From assembly GCF_028283705.1 (NCBI RefSeq), contig NZ_JAPWKD010000015.1, forward strand, positions 248,001-312,000: DNA of 64,000 nt, given 5' to 3'. Positions 27,876-36,710 of the stretch are shown in pieces. Every line of letters begins with the position of its first letter. Position 1 is the first letter of the stretch. This DNA comes from Pantoea sp. Its GTDB lineage: Bacteria > Pseudomonadota > Gammaproteobacteria > Enterobacterales > Enterobacteriaceae. The position numbers were made by a program, and so were the translations under genes. The notes under the pieces are model-generated. The model was not told the origin of the DNA. It worked only from the letters and a program-made list of their open reading frames with translations, and ran no database searches.

Positions 27876-28803
27876 ATGCCAGCCGATCGCACCACAAATG
27901 CAGGCGGGGAATGATCAAATGCAAAGGTTCCGCCTGTGGCTTATAGCGATGCGCCACGTTATCCGCGTCATAATCCAGCAACTCCCCCAGCACTGGCACC
28001 TGGCTGCGATCGCGACAGAGCACCAGCAGCGGGGAAGGGCAGGCGAGCTGAGTTTGCTTCTTCTCCTCTGCACGCCAGACCCGCGCGACGGGCTGGACTT
28101 TCACCGGTCGTTTGATTTTCAGCCTGGCGTTAACCGGCAGATCGCGTATGGCTTCCAGTTCCTGCTGCACTTTCTCTGCCCACTGCTCTCGCGTCCACGG
28201 GGCCTGCGCCCGATTGGCTTTCAGGCTGCGTTCCAGTTGCTCGATAATCTCTTCACGTTTGACGTTCTTGATGATGTTCTTATTGGCCCAGCCAAAGCGC
28301 AGGCTGTCGGGCGCGTCCAGCACAGTGACGTTGCGGTAAGCATTCAGGGTGATCAAACCACGTAAATGCTGGTGAACGAACTCGAAACGCGCTTCGGCAG
28401 GCAGGCCAGACTCCACGGTGATCAGCTGTTCGAGCCGCAGCTTGAGGGCGTTAATTTCCGCGACTAACCGGGTGATGGCGTCGCGGCTGGCTTCATCGGC
28501 TTCAATGCAGATAGCACCAGGCAGCCGTACCGCGGCTTTGGTGCTGAGTTTCTCCGACTGATGCTGCATAAACAGCCGGCAGTAGTGAGCGAGTGCCATT
28601 TCGCGTGCTGCATCCCCCAGATGCTGGGTCACTTTGATGCGCGAAATCTCGTCATGTTCATGGCCTTTTTCGATATCAGGCAGACTGAACACCCGGGCAA
28701 TCAGCAGCGGTTGTTGCTCAACCTGCTGGCGTAACGCCGCTAAATTCTGCTCCAGCGCGTTAACGCAGGCATGCAGGTCGGAAATCAAATCGTAACGAGC
28801 CAT
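27874..28803 (-). CDS. tus: Tus, DNA replication terminus site-binding protein
   Basis: Binds Ter sites and arrests replication forks in one orientation by blocking DnaB. The 309-residue protein has exactly the E. coli length, starting MARYDLISDLHACVNALEQN and containing RVFSLPDIEKGHEHDEISRI, KAAVRLPGAI, LITLNAYRNVTVLDAPDSLR, FGWANKNIIKNVKREE, KLKIKRPVKVQPVARVW and YDADNVAHRYKPQAEPLHLI, which include the DNA-contacting beta strands. Two Ter sites lie upstream; the proximal one ends only a few bases before the ribosome site GGGAGA, so Tus should repress its own gene as in E. coli. Confidence 0.97.
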   Translation of the reverse strand: MARYDLISDLHACVNALEQNLAALRQQVEQQPLLIARVFSLPDIEKGHEHDEISRIKVTQHLGDAAREMALAHYCRLFMQHQSEKLSTKAAVRLPGAICIEADEASRDAITRLVAEINALKLRLEQLITVESGLPAEARFEFVHQHLRGLITLNAYRNVTVLDAPDSLRFGWANKNIIKNVKREEIIEQLERSLKANRAQAPWTREQWAEKVQQELEAIRDLPVNARLKIKRPVKVQPVARVWRAEEKKQTQLACPSPLLVLCRDRSQVPVLGELLDYDADNVAHRYKPQAEPLHLIIPRLHLWCDRLA

Positions 28804-28814
28804 GCGATGTCTCC

Positions 28815-28830
28815 CTAGTTACAACATACC
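28815..28830 (-). promoter_or_regulatory. Replication terminator site Ter (tus-proximal)
   Basis: Minus strand GGTATGTTGTAACTAG contains the Ter core GTATGTTGTAACTA exactly. It directly adjoins the tus ribosome site. By the known Tus-Ter polarity the blocking face points to higher coordinates. Confidence 0.93.
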
Positions 28831-28870
28831 AAATGTGGCAGCGAAACGAATCACTGGCAAGTGCGGTTTG

Positions 28871-28885
28871 TAATTACAACATACC
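28871..28885 (-). promoter_or_regulatory. Second Ter site upstream of tus
   Basis: Minus strand GGTATGTTGTAATTA matches the Ter consensus (Y at the C/T position). Same orientation as the first site, 55 bases further from tus. E. coli has one site (TerB) here. Confidence 0.88.
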
Positions 28886-29014
28886 AGAAGCAATAATTAT
28901 CAGCGCAGGCCTGCCACAACGGCGTAAGGATTCTGTTAAGCAGAGGGCTTTAGCATTTTTCACAATAGATTAACGTGTTATAACAACTGCTTTGCCTGCT
29001 AACGGAATATTCTT

Positions 29015-30214
29015 GTGGAGCAACACGCGAAGCCCGGCGTTCCCGCCATCATCACCTTAGGGCTGGTCCAAATCCTCTCCTGGGGAGGTTCGTTTTATCT
29101 GATGGCGGTGATGGCTGGTCCGATAGTCGCAGAAACCGGCTGGTCACAGCAGTGGGTTTACGGTGCGTTGTCGCTGGGGATTCTGGTTTCCGGCTTGCTT
29201 GCGCCGTTGAGTGGCCGTCTGATTGCCCGCGCCCGGGGTCGTTCGTTGTTAGCCGCGAGCGGGGCAGTGATGGCCATCGGCCTGGTGATGATGGGCGCGA
29301 GCCACAGCCTGCTGTTATTCCTTTTTGCCTGGGTGATCATCGGCATTGGTATGGCTATGGGCTTATATGATGCGTTGTTTGCCACCCTGGGTACTTTATA
29401 TGGAGGGCAGGCGCGCGGGGCGATTACCGGCATCACGCTGATTTCCGGCTTCTGTACCACACTGGTGTGGCCGGGTACCGCGTTGCTGATCCACTGGCTG
29501 GAGTGGCGCGGTGCCTGTTTTGCCATCGCGTTGCTGCTGTGTGTGGGCGTGTTGCCCGCTTATCTCTATGCGCTTCCCGCTACGGCAGGTAAAAAGAGCA
29601 GCGGGAAATATCCGAAAGTTGCCGTAAAAAGCGATTTGTCACCCGGTTTGTTTTGGCTGTTATGCAGCATTTTCACCCTGGCTTCGGTGATTATGACCGC
29701 TATCTCGGTGCAGCTGATTACCCTGCTACAGGCAAGCGGTCATTCCCTAACCGCCGCGCTGGCGATCAGCGCCATTCTGGGGCCTTGCCAGGTCGGATCG
29801 CGTATTGTTGACATCGCTTTTAAGCGCGGTCATCCCATCTGGACCACCTTTTTTTCGGTTGGTTTGGTGGCGATAGGCTTACTGCTGCTGGCCTGTTTTC
29901 CACAGTTTGCGCTACTGAGCATGGTACTGTACGGTGCCGGGAATGGTTTACGTGCCATTGTGCGTGGAACTTTGCCGCTGGTGATGGTCAAACCAGAAGC
30001 CTACGCCGTCGTAGTGGGGCGCATGGCGCGTCCGGCATTGATTGGTCAGGCACTGACACCGCTGGTTGGCGGCTACGTTTTTCAGCATCTTGGTGCGAGT
30101 GCCACGCTGTGGTTACTTTGCCTGCTGGCGCTCATTAACGTGCTGCTGGTCGTGGTGCTGAAGCAAAAATTACCGGCTATTCTCCCGCAACCGGAAAGGG
30201 GAGTGGTAAATTAA
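29015..30214 (+). CDS. MFS transporter of unknown substrate
   Basis: A 399-residue major facilitator with about twelve helices. GTG start at 29015 with weak upstream AACGGAA; no nearer ATG gives a complete first helix. The loop 2-3 motif appears as SGRLIARARGRS (about 67-78), an MFS motif A variant, and GGQARGAITGITLISGF resembles motif C region. The central loop KKSSGKYPKVAVKSDL divides the halves. No regulator is adjacent on the same strand; the following gene encodes an Rrf2-type regulator but 160 bases away. Substrate cannot be deduced. Confidence 0.85.
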   Translation: MEQHAKPGVPAIITLGLVQILSWGGSFYLMAVMAGPIVAETGWSQQWVYGALSLGILVSGLLAPLSGRLIARARGRSLLAASGAVMAIGLVMMGASHSLLLFLFAWVIIGIGMAMGLYDALFATLGTLYGGQARGAITGITLISGFCTTLVWPGTALLIHWLEWRGACFAIALLLCVGVLPAYLYALPATAGKKSSGKYPKVAVKSDLSPGLFWLLCSIFTLASVIMTAISVQLITLLQASGHSLTAALAISAILGPCQVGSRIVDIAFKRGHPIWTTFFSVGLVAIGLLLLACFPQFALLSMVLYGAGNGLRAIVRGTLPLVMVKPEAYAVVVGRMARPALIGQALTPLVGGYVFQHLGASATLWLLCLLALINVLLVVVLKQKLPAILPQPERGVVN

Positions 30215-30374
30215 GCAGCCTGTGCGCTTATGTCTGAGGAAATGATGAATACGTGCCTTGATCACAGACCCTCGCTTCTAAAAAGCAACAGTGTTTGTTA
30301 TATTTATTGCTCAATGATTACTCACTACCGCGGCATGAAAACAACAAGATAGACCGCAACTCAGGATTAAAGAA

Positions 30375-30860
30375 ATGCTTGATTACCGCTTCCCGACAGC
30401 TTTGCAGATGGTTTTGAGCGTAGCGATGGCGGAGCAATTGGGTAAACGCTCGACCAGTGCCATTCTGGCTTATGGCCTGGAAGCGAACCCCAGTTTCATC
30501 AGGAAACTCATGGTTCCGCTCACACGCGATGGCATTATCGTCTCGACGTTAGGCCGTACCGGCTCCATTCATCTGGGCCGTCCGGCTGGCGACATCACCC
30601 TGCGCGATATTTATACCTCGGTGATTGAAGACAAAAAACTGTGGGCCTCGCGCCCGGATGTTGCGCCGCGTTGCCTGGTGAGTGCCAACCTGTGCTGGTA
30701 TTTCAAATCGATAGCCGATGAGGCTGAACAGGCGTCCCTTAACGTGCTGGAAAAACGCACCGTGGCGGATGCTCTTGCGGAACTGAAACAACGCGATACC
30801 AGCAACTGCGAACCCCTGCCAGACTTCGAAATCGAAGACCTCTGTAAGAAATCCCGCTGA
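30375..30860 (+). CDS. oqxR: Rrf2-family regulator adjacent to oqxAB (OqxR-like)
   Basis: A 161-residue winged-helix regulator beginning MLDYRFPTALQMVLSVAMAE with the Rrf2 recognition region SAILAYGLEANPSFIRKLMVPL and wing GRTGSIHLGRPAGDITLRDIY. The iron-sulfur cysteine triad of IscR/NsrR is not present; only isolated cysteines (PRCLVSANLCW) are seen. Its position next to oqxB fits the repressor OqxR of the Klebsiella oqxAB locus. The gene converges with oqxB; two hairpins separate them. Symbol assigned by context and similarity, not certain. Confidence 0.75.
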   Translation: MLDYRFPTALQMVLSVAMAEQLGKRSTSAILAYGLEANPSFIRKLMVPLTRDGIIVSTLGRTGSIHLGRPAGDITLRDIYTSVIEDKKLWASRPDVAPRCLVSANLCWYFKSIADEAEQASLNVLEKRTVADALAELKQRDTSNCEPLPDFEIEDLCKKSR

Positions 30861-30867
30861 TTTTCCC

Positions 30868-30887
30868 GGAGCGCATCAATGCGCTCC
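30868..30887 (+). terminator. Hairpin just after the Rrf2-regulator gene
   Basis: GGAGCGCAT (30868-30876) and ATGCGCTCC (30879-30887) form a nine-base-pair stem eight bases after the stop codon; it is followed by CTGCACATTTCTT. Confidence 0.6.
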
Positions 30888-30910
30888 CTGCACATTTCTT
30901 CACACGCAAA

Positions 30911-30937
30911 AAAATCCGGGCCTGGAGCCCGGATTTT
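30911..30937. terminator. Terminator between convergent oqxR and oqxB
   Basis: AAAATCCGGGC (30911-30921) and GCCCGGATTTT (30927-30937) make an 11-bp stem with a five-base loop; A and T runs make it effective on both strands. Confidence 0.9.
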
Positions 30938-30962
30938 GCACTGTTCTGGAAAGTCAGAGCAA

Positions 30963-33900
30963 TCACACCGTCTGCATTTCACCTTCCGGTTGTTTACGTG
31001 TCACCAGCTTACGCAGCGCCACATAAAACACCGGGGTCAGGAACAAACCAAACAGCGTCACACCCAGCATCCCCGAGAACACCGTAATACCGGTGACACC
31101 ACGCACTTCGGCACCGGCACCTTCACCGAGAATCAGCGGGATAGTCCCGGCGATAAAGGCGATGGAGGTCATCACGATGGGACGCAGACGCAGACGACAG
31201 GCTTCCAGCGCGGCTTCGACAATCCCTTTGCCCTGCATCTCAAGTTCACGGGCAAACTCGACAATAAGAATCGCGTTTTTACACGCCAGCCCCATCAATA
31301 CCACCAGACCGACCTGCACGAACACGTTGTTATCACCGCCAGTGAGCCACACGCCGACCAGTGCCGACAGCATGGTCACCGGAACAATCAGGATCACCGC
31401 GAGCGGCAGCGTCCAGCTTTCGTACAGCGCCGCCAACACCAGGAATGCCAGCAACACCGACACCGGGAAGACGATAAAAGCTGCGTTACCCTGAGTGGAT
31501 TGCTGGTAGCTCAGGTCAGTCCATTCGATATTCATTCCATTCGGCAATAGCTGATTCGCGATGCTTTCCACTTTGGCCATCGCCTGCGAAGAAGAAAGCA
31601 CGCGCGGGTCGGCGTCACCAATCAGGTCTGCCGCCGGATAACCGTTATACCGGATCACCGGATCCGGGCCATAGGTAGTGGTGATATTCACCATGCTGCC
31701 AATCGGCACCATCTCGCCGCGATCGTTGCGGGTGCGCAGATTGGCAATATCCTGCACGCTGTCGCGGAAATCCCCGTCAGCCTGCGCCATCACGCGCCAG
31801 GTACGACCAAACTTGTTGAAATCATTCACATACGCGGAACCCAGGTAAACCTGCAACGTACTGAACAAATCGGTCAGCGACACACCCTGTGCTTTGGCTT
31901 TATCACGATCCACCTGCACATCCAACTGCGGCACGTTAGCCTGATAGGAGGAAATCGGGAACATCATGCCTGGCGTCTGCATCACCGCTCCTGACAGGGT
32001 ATTGATCGCCGTTTGCAGCTGGCCATAACCAAGACCGGCACGGTCCTGCACATAAAGCGAATAACCGGACCCCTGACCCAGACCGAGGATCGGCGGCGGC
32101 ATAATGGAGAAGCCGAAGCCTGACTGAATTTTGCTGATTTTAGCGTTCAGTTCCGCGTTAATCTGCGCCGCAGTGCGCTTACGCTGGTCAAACGGCTTCA
32201 GTCCAAAGAACACCGTGCCGGTATTCGGCGTATTGGTGAACTGCAAAGCGTTAAGGCCGGGGAAGGCCACTGCGTAAGCGACACCCTCGGTGTTCATGCC
32301 GATTTCGCTCATCTTGCGAATCACTTCATCGGTACGCGCCAGCGAGGATCCTTCCGGCATCTTCACGCCACCAATCAGGTACAACTTGTCCTGCGTCGGG
32401 ATAAAGCCGCCGGGTACGCTGTGGAACATCCAGCCTGCGCCTGCCAGTAACAGCACGTAAACACCAAATACCGCTCCGCGACGACGCAATGTTTTGCCCA
32501 CCAGCGATTGATAGCCATCGGCACTGCTCTGGAAAAAACGGTTAAACGGACGGAACAACCAGCCAAATAAACGATCGATCAACCGCGTCGCCATGTCTTT
32601 CGGCGCATGGTGATCCTTCAGCAATTTTGCCGCCAGCGCCGGAGACAGCGTCAGCGAGTTAATGGCCGAAATCACCGTTGAGATAGCGATGGTGACCGCA
32701 AACTGTTTATAGAACTGGCCGGTCACACCGGAGAGGAAGGCCATGGGCACAAACACCGCGCACAGCACCAGCGCAATAGCGATAATCGGGCCGGATACCT
32801 CACGCATTGCCTGATGTGCCGCCGCTGTCGGCGAGAGTCCTTGTTCGATATTACGTTCGACGTTCTCCACCACCACGATGGCGTCATCCACCACGATTCC
32901 GATGGCGAGTACCAGACCAAACAGGCTGAGGGTATTGAGTGAAAAGCCCAGCAGATACAGCACGCTAAAGGTCCCGACCACCGAGATTGGCACTGCCAGC
33001 AGCGGGATGATCGAGGCGCGCCAGGTTTGCAGGAACAGAATCACCACCAGCACCACCAGGACCACTGCTTCCAATAGCGTATGCACCACCGCTTTGATCG
33101 AGTCGCGTACGAACACCGTTGGATCGTAAGGCGCAGCCCATTGCACATCGTCCGGGAAGCGCGTGGCCAGTTCAGCCATTTTGGCGCGCACCGCATTGGA
33201 AAGATCGATGGCGTTGGCACCCGGTGCCTGGAAGATACCGATACCTACCGCATCTTTGTTATTGAGCTGCGAACGCAGGGCATAGCTGCCGGACCCCATC
33301 TCAATACGCGCTACGTCGCGCAGACGCACCAGGGAACCGTCATCGGCGGTTTTCAGGATGATATCGCCGAATTGCTGCTCGCTTTCCAGCCGTCCCTGGG
33401 TGTTGATCGACAGCAGGAAGTCGCTCTCTTTCTTCAGCGGTTCCGCACCGAGTTGACCGGCAGACACCTGCACGTTTTGCTCCTGCATCGCGCTGACCAC
33501 ATCCGATGCGGTCAGGCCACGCGCGGCCACTTTATTCGGATCGAGCCAGACACGCATCGCGTACTCACCCGCGCCGAAGATTTGAATCTGGCCGACACCC
33601 GGCAGGCGTGCCAGCTCATCTTTCACTTTCAGCGTGGCGTAGTTACGCAGATAGAGCGAGTCATACTTACCGTGGGGTGAGAATAGATGCACCACCAGCG
33701 TCAGAGTAGGTGACTGCTTCTGCGTGGTGAGACCGAGCTGGCGTACCGCATCCGGCAAACGCGCTTCAGCCTGTGCCACACGGTTTTGCACCTGTACCTG
33801 GGCCTGATCGGGATCGGTACCCGGACGGAAGGTCACGGTGGTGACCAGCACGCCATCAGAACCGGCCACTGATTTCATATACATCATGTTTTCCACCCCG

Positions 33901-34115
33901 TTGATCGCTTCTTCCAGCGGCGTTGCCACCGAATCAGCAATCACTTTGGGGTTGGCGCCGGGATATTCTGCGCGTACCTGCACGCTGGGCGGCACCACAT
34001 CGGGGTATTCACTGATCGGCAGCAGCGGAATGGCGATCAGCCCGGTGACAAATATCAAAATCGACAGCACAGCCGCAAAAATTGGCCGGTCGATAAAAAA
34101 GCGGGAGAAATCCAT
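30963..34115 (-). CDS. oqxB: OqxB, RND multidrug efflux permease
   Basis: Proton-driven inner membrane transporter of an RND tripartite pump that exports quinolones, quinoxalines, chloramphenicol and other compounds in Klebsiella. The 1050-residue HAE1-family protein opens MDFSRFFIDRPIFAAVLSIL, has two periplasmic porter regions, and the TM4 motif GIVVDDAIVVVENVERN with the paired aspartates of the proton relay (near 410). Sequence is near-identical to Klebsiella OqxB across most of its length. It follows oqxA by 18 bases; an outer membrane channel gene is absent, so TolC is the expected partner. Confidence 0.95.
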   Translation of the reverse strand: MDFSRFFIDRPIFAAVLSILIFVTGLIAIPLLPISEYPDVVPPSVQVRAEYPGANPKVIADSVATPLEEAINGVENMMYMKSVAGSDGVLVTTVTFRPGTDPDQAQVQVQNRVAQAEARLPDAVRQLGLTTQKQSPTLTLVVHLFSPHGKYDSLYLRNYATLKVKDELARLPGVGQIQIFGAGEYAMRVWLDPNKVAARGLTASDVVSAMQEQNVQVSAGQLGAEPLKKESDFLLSINTQGRLESEQQFGDIILKTADDGSLVRLRDVARIEMGSGSYALRSQLNNKDAVGIGIFQAPGANAIDLSNAVRAKMAELATRFPDDVQWAAPYDPTVFVRDSIKAVVHTLLEAVVLVVLVVILFLQTWRASIIPLLAVPISVVGTFSVLYLLGFSLNTLSLFGLVLAIGIVVDDAIVVVENVERNIEQGLSPTAAAHQAMREVSGPIIAIALVLCAVFVPMAFLSGVTGQFYKQFAVTIAISTVISAINSLTLSPALAAKLLKDHHAPKDMATRLIDRLFGWLFRPFNRFFQSSADGYQSLVGKTLRRRGAVFGVYVLLLAGAGWMFHSVPGGFIPTQDKLYLIGGVKMPEGSSLARTDEVIRKMSEIGMNTEGVAYAVAFPGLNALQFTNTPNTGTVFFGLKPFDQRKRTAAQINAELNAKISKIQSGFGFSIMPPPILGLGQGSGYSLYVQDRAGLGYGQLQTAINTLSGAVMQTPGMMFPISSYQANVPQLDVQVDRDKAKAQGVSLTDLFSTLQVYLGSAYVNDFNKFGRTWRVMAQADGDFRDSVQDIANLRTRNDRGEMVPIGSMVNITTTYGPDPVIRYNGYPAADLIGDADPRVLSSSQAMAKVESIANQLLPNGMNIEWTDLSYQQSTQGNAAFIVFPVSVLLAFLVLAALYESWTLPLAVILIVPVTMLSALVGVWLTGGDNNVFVQVGLVVLMGLACKNAILIVEFARELEMQGKGIVEAALEACRLRLRPIVMTSIAFIAGTIPLILGEGAGAEVRGVTGITVFSGMLGVTLFGLFLTPVFYVALRKLVTRKQPEGEMQTV

Positions 34116-34133
34116 AACAGGCAGTCTCGATAG

Positions 34134-35288
34134 TTATTGGGCGGTGCGCATCGCTACCGGTTGCGCGGTGACCGGCATGCCGGGCATAAAGACTTTCTGT
34201 AAACCGTTCACAATCACCTTGTCGCCAGGTTTCAGGCCGCTCTGCACGATACGCAGGCCATCAGCCAGGTCACCCTGCTGGATATCACGGCGCTGCGCTT
34301 TGCCGCTGGCATCCACCACGTAAACGTATTTACGATCCTGGTCAGTCAGCACGGCTTTATCGTCGATCAACAGGGCGTTGAAATCAGCGCTGCCGGGCAG
34401 GCGCACGCGGGCAAACAAGCCGGGAGTGAACTGACGTTGCTGATTATCCAGCGTGGCACGCATGCGGATGGTGCCAGTGCTGGCTGTCAGCTGGTTATCA
34501 AGGAAATCGACTTTACCGACATGGGGATAGCCCTGTTCACCGGTCAAGCCAATTTCCACCGGCAGAGCGCCACGATTTTCTCCCTTACGTGCCATGGCCT
34601 GGTAACGCAGGAAGGTGCCTTCATCCACGTCGAAATAGACGTAGACATGGTCCTGTGAGACCAGCGTGGTCAGCACGCTGGCGCTGTCTCCGGCGGTCAC
34701 CAGGTTGCCGATGGTGATCATCGCGCGGCTGGCTCGGCCATCAATCGGTGCGGTAACACGGGTGAAGTCGAGATTGAGCTGAGCCATATCCACCGCCGCC
34801 TGCGCGGACAGCACGGAAGCCTGTGCCTGGCTGGCGGCGGAACGGCGCTGTTCCGCCTCTTCACGCGATACCGCCAGCGTGCCAATCAGCTTATCGGTAC
34901 GTGCCGATTCACTGCGTGCCAGCGCCGCCTGACTACGTGCCTGCGCCAGTTCAGCCTGCGCCTGCTCCAGTGCCGCGCGGTAGGTGCGATCATCGATAGT
35001 GAACAGCACCTGGCCTTTCTTCACTTCATCGCCTTCGCGATAGTTAACCTGGTCGATGTAGCCGGATACGCGCGGGCGCAGCTGTACGCTCTGCACCGCT
35101 TCGATACGGCCATTAAAATTGTCCCACTGGCTGACTTTCTGCTGTACCACCTGCGCCACACTCACTTCGGGCGGTGGCGGTGGGGCACTTTTTGCCACCC
35201 CCCGATCACAACCGGCCAGCAGGCTTCCCAGCAGCACCACTCCTGACAGGCTTACGCCCAGACGAACCCCATATGTCTGCAGATGCAT
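34134..35288 (-). CDS. oqxA: OqxA, RND efflux periplasmic adaptor lipoprotein
   Basis: Membrane fusion protein linking OqxB to the outer membrane channel. 384 residues; a lipobox LLAGC places the acylated cysteine at residue 27. The RND_mfp architecture is clear: lipoyl halves VSGYIDQVNYREGDEVKKGQ and VTAPIDGRASRAM flank a coiled-coil hairpin (about 95-165, rich in A, E, Q, R), then a beta-barrel and membrane-proximal domain. First gene of oqxAB, divergent from the AraC-type activator gene. The intergenic segment holds an inverted repeat that may be the regulator site. Confidence 0.95.
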   Translation of the reverse strand: MHLQTYGVRLGVSLSGVVLLGSLLAGCDRGVAKSAPPPPPEVSVAQVVQQKVSQWDNFNGRIEAVQSVQLRPRVSGYIDQVNYREGDEVKKGQVLFTIDDRTYRAALEQAQAELAQARSQAALARSESARTDKLIGTLAVSREEAEQRRSAASQAQASVLSAQAAVDMAQLNLDFTRVTAPIDGRASRAMITIGNLVTAGDSASVLTTLVSQDHVYVYFDVDEGTFLRYQAMARKGENRGALPVEIGLTGEQGYPHVGKVDFLDNQLTASTGTIRMRATLDNQQRQFTPGLFARVRLPGSADFNALLIDDKAVLTDQDRKYVYVVDASGKAQRRDIQQGDLADGLRIVQSGLKPGDKVIVNGLQKVFMPGMPVTAQPVAMRTAQ

Positions 35289-35479
35289 TGTAGTTATTCC
35301 GCGTTAGTCAAAAAATTGAAAGGTCTTGTACAAAAAATTTTGCAACTTTGACGGTTGCATTAAAACGTGATGAGTGTAGGCTTGTGTAAACTGCATCTGC
35401 AAGAATATCTGATACACTTTATGTGCGGTTTTGATCGCAACGGATCATGCAGGGAATACCCCTACGAGAAGTGCGGCAT

Positions 35480-35506
35480 TTAATGCAATAATAAAACTTG
35501 CATTAA
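35480..35506. promoter_or_regulatory. Inverted repeat in the oqxA/rarA promoter region
   Basis: TTAATGCAA (35480-35488) and TTGCATTAA (35498-35506), a perfect 9-bp inverted repeat with 9-base spacer. A further TTGCATTAA occurs at 35355-35363. Candidate operator for the Rrf2 or AraC-type regulator of the locus. Confidence 0.6.
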
Positions 35507-35583
35507 GTGGCATAGTCAGTACCCTTAAAGTGTAACTGCAATAGATACTGATACTGATCGCCACGGCGACGGGAGAGAATGGA

Positions 35584-35931
35584 ATGATGAGCGACGCATT
35601 TATTCACGATCTGATCGACTGGATTGATAACAACATTGAAGCACGTCTGGATCTGGACACCGTAGCGGGTCGCGCCGGTTACTCAAAATGGCACCTGCAA
35701 CGTATGTTCAAAGAACACACCGGCTATCCGCTGGGGGAATACATCCGGGCTGAGAAACTGAAAAGATCGGCGGACCGACTGACCACCACTAACGAACCGA
35801 TCCTCAATGTGGCGATTTCGCTGGGTTTTGACTCACAACAGTCATTCAACCGCAGCTTTAAACGCCAGTATGGTGTGGCACCCGGCGCATGGCGTCGTCA
35901 TGCAGGGCACCAGCCAAGCGTAATGCAATAA
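35584..35931 (+). CDS. rarA: RarA-type AraC/XylS activator (MarA/SoxS/RamA group)
   Basis: A 115-residue single-domain regulator made only of the two HTH motifs: LDTVAGRAGYSKWHLQRMFKEHTG and ILNVAISLGFDSQQSFNRSFKRQYGVAPG. Proteins of this group activate efflux genes and reduce porin expression. It is divergent from oqxA, the position of rarA in Klebsiella, so that name is used rather than ramA or soxS. GGGAGAG lies upstream of two consecutive ATG codons; the second (35587) is an equally possible start. A terminator follows directly. Confidence 0.85.
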   Translation: MMSDAFIHDLIDWIDNNIEARLDLDTVAGRAGYSKWHLQRMFKEHTGYPLGEYIRAEKLKRSADRLTTTNEPILNVAISLGFDSQQSFNRSFKRQYGVAPGAWRRHAGHQPSVMQ

Positions 35932-35940
35932 ACTCCGCCA

Positions 35941-35967
35941 GGGCCAGCGTTGCTGGCCCGCGTTTTT
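35941..35967 (+). terminator. rarA terminator
   Basis: GGGCCAGC (35941-35948) and GCTGGCCC (35952-35959), GTT loop, followed by GCGTTTTT. Confidence 0.9.
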
Positions 35968-36018
35968 CCCGCCTGAAAAGCCTGCTATCATCGGCCTCCT
36001 GAACTTCAGGAAGGCACT

Positions 36019-36444
36019 ATGTCAAAGAAACTCTGGATTGGATTGATTATTGCGCTGGTCGCCAGTTGGGCCGGGCTAAAACCGCATTTCTCCGCAGCAC
36101 CAAAAACCGATATCGCGCAGCAGACCGATGCCGAAACCGTGGCGCGCTGGCTACAGCAGCATCATAAATTGCCTGATCTCTACATCACCAAAAGTGAAGC
36201 CCGCCGTCAGGGCTGGAATCCGGCCAAAGGAAATCTGTGCGATGTGCTGCCAGGCCGGGCGATTGGCGGTGACCGTTTTGGTAACCGTGAGCAGCGGCTG
36301 CCGCAGCAAGCCGGACGACAATGGTATGAAGCCGATGTGAATTACGATTGCGGCCACCGTGATGCCGATCGCCTGCTTTACTCTTCAGATGGCCTGATCT
36401 TTCTCACCACCGATCACTATCGCAGCTTTAAGCCGGTACCCTGA
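36019..36444 (+). CDS. Barnase-like secreted or membrane-anchored ribonuclease
   Basis: A 141-residue protein with an N-terminal hydrophobic segment (5-20, uncleaved anchor or signal) and a complete barnase domain (about 36-141). The barnase catalytic residues align: E104 in YEADVNY, R118 in DRLLYSSD, H133 in TTDHYRSF; the substrate-loop sequences LYITKSEARRQGW and SIGGD-like AIGGDRFGNRE also match. Two cysteines, C74 and C111, are absent from barnase and could form a disulfide, consistent with action outside the cytoplasm. It is followed two bases later by a barstar-family gene, so the pair resembles barnase-barstar. AGGAAGG precedes the ATG. Confidence 0.9.
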   Translation: MSKKLWIGLIIALVASWAGLKPHFSAAPKTDIAQQTDAETVARWLQQHHKLPDLYITKSEARRQGWNPAKGNLCDVLPGRAIGGDRFGNREQRLPQQAGRQWYEADVNYDCGHRDADRLLYSSDGLIFLTTDHYRSFKPVP

Positions 36445-36446
36445 CA

Positions 36447-36710
36447 ATGCTGACGTTGACCTTTGATTTCCACCAACTGCCCGATCGTCAGGCGTTCTAT
36501 CACGCGCTGGCGCACCAGACTCATTGCCCGTTTGCCTTCGGTAATAATCTCGACGCGTTATGGGATTGGCTGACGGGCGGCATGGCGCTGCCCGCGACGC
36601 TGCATTTACGCCATTTCGATGCATCCAGTATGGAATTTGCGCCGGTGCTGGCGGTGTTGGAAGAGGCTGAGGCGCAGCTGGCAGGTGAGCTGCGCCTGGT
36701 GCGCGATTAA
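36447..36710 (+). CDS. Barstar-family ribonuclease inhibitor
   Basis: Predicted cytoplasmic inhibitor of the preceding ribonuclease. The 87-residue protein carries the barstar fingerprint FGNNLDALWDWLTGGMALP, with D36 and D40 at the positions of barstar D35 and D39, the latter being the residue that plugs the barnase active site. Located two bases after the ribonuclease gene, so co-transcribed and possibly translationally coupled. Its stop overlaps the stop of the convergent srfC (36707-36710). Confidence 0.9.
   Translation: MLTLTFDFHQLPDRQAFYHALAHQTHCPFAFGNNLDALWDWLTGGMALPATLHLRHFDASSMEFAPVLAVLEEAEAQLAGELRLVRD

Noticed and set aside
30879-31550. 223-codon frame opposite the end of oqxB
   Set aside because: Histidine/glutamine-rich shadow of a conserved RND gene.
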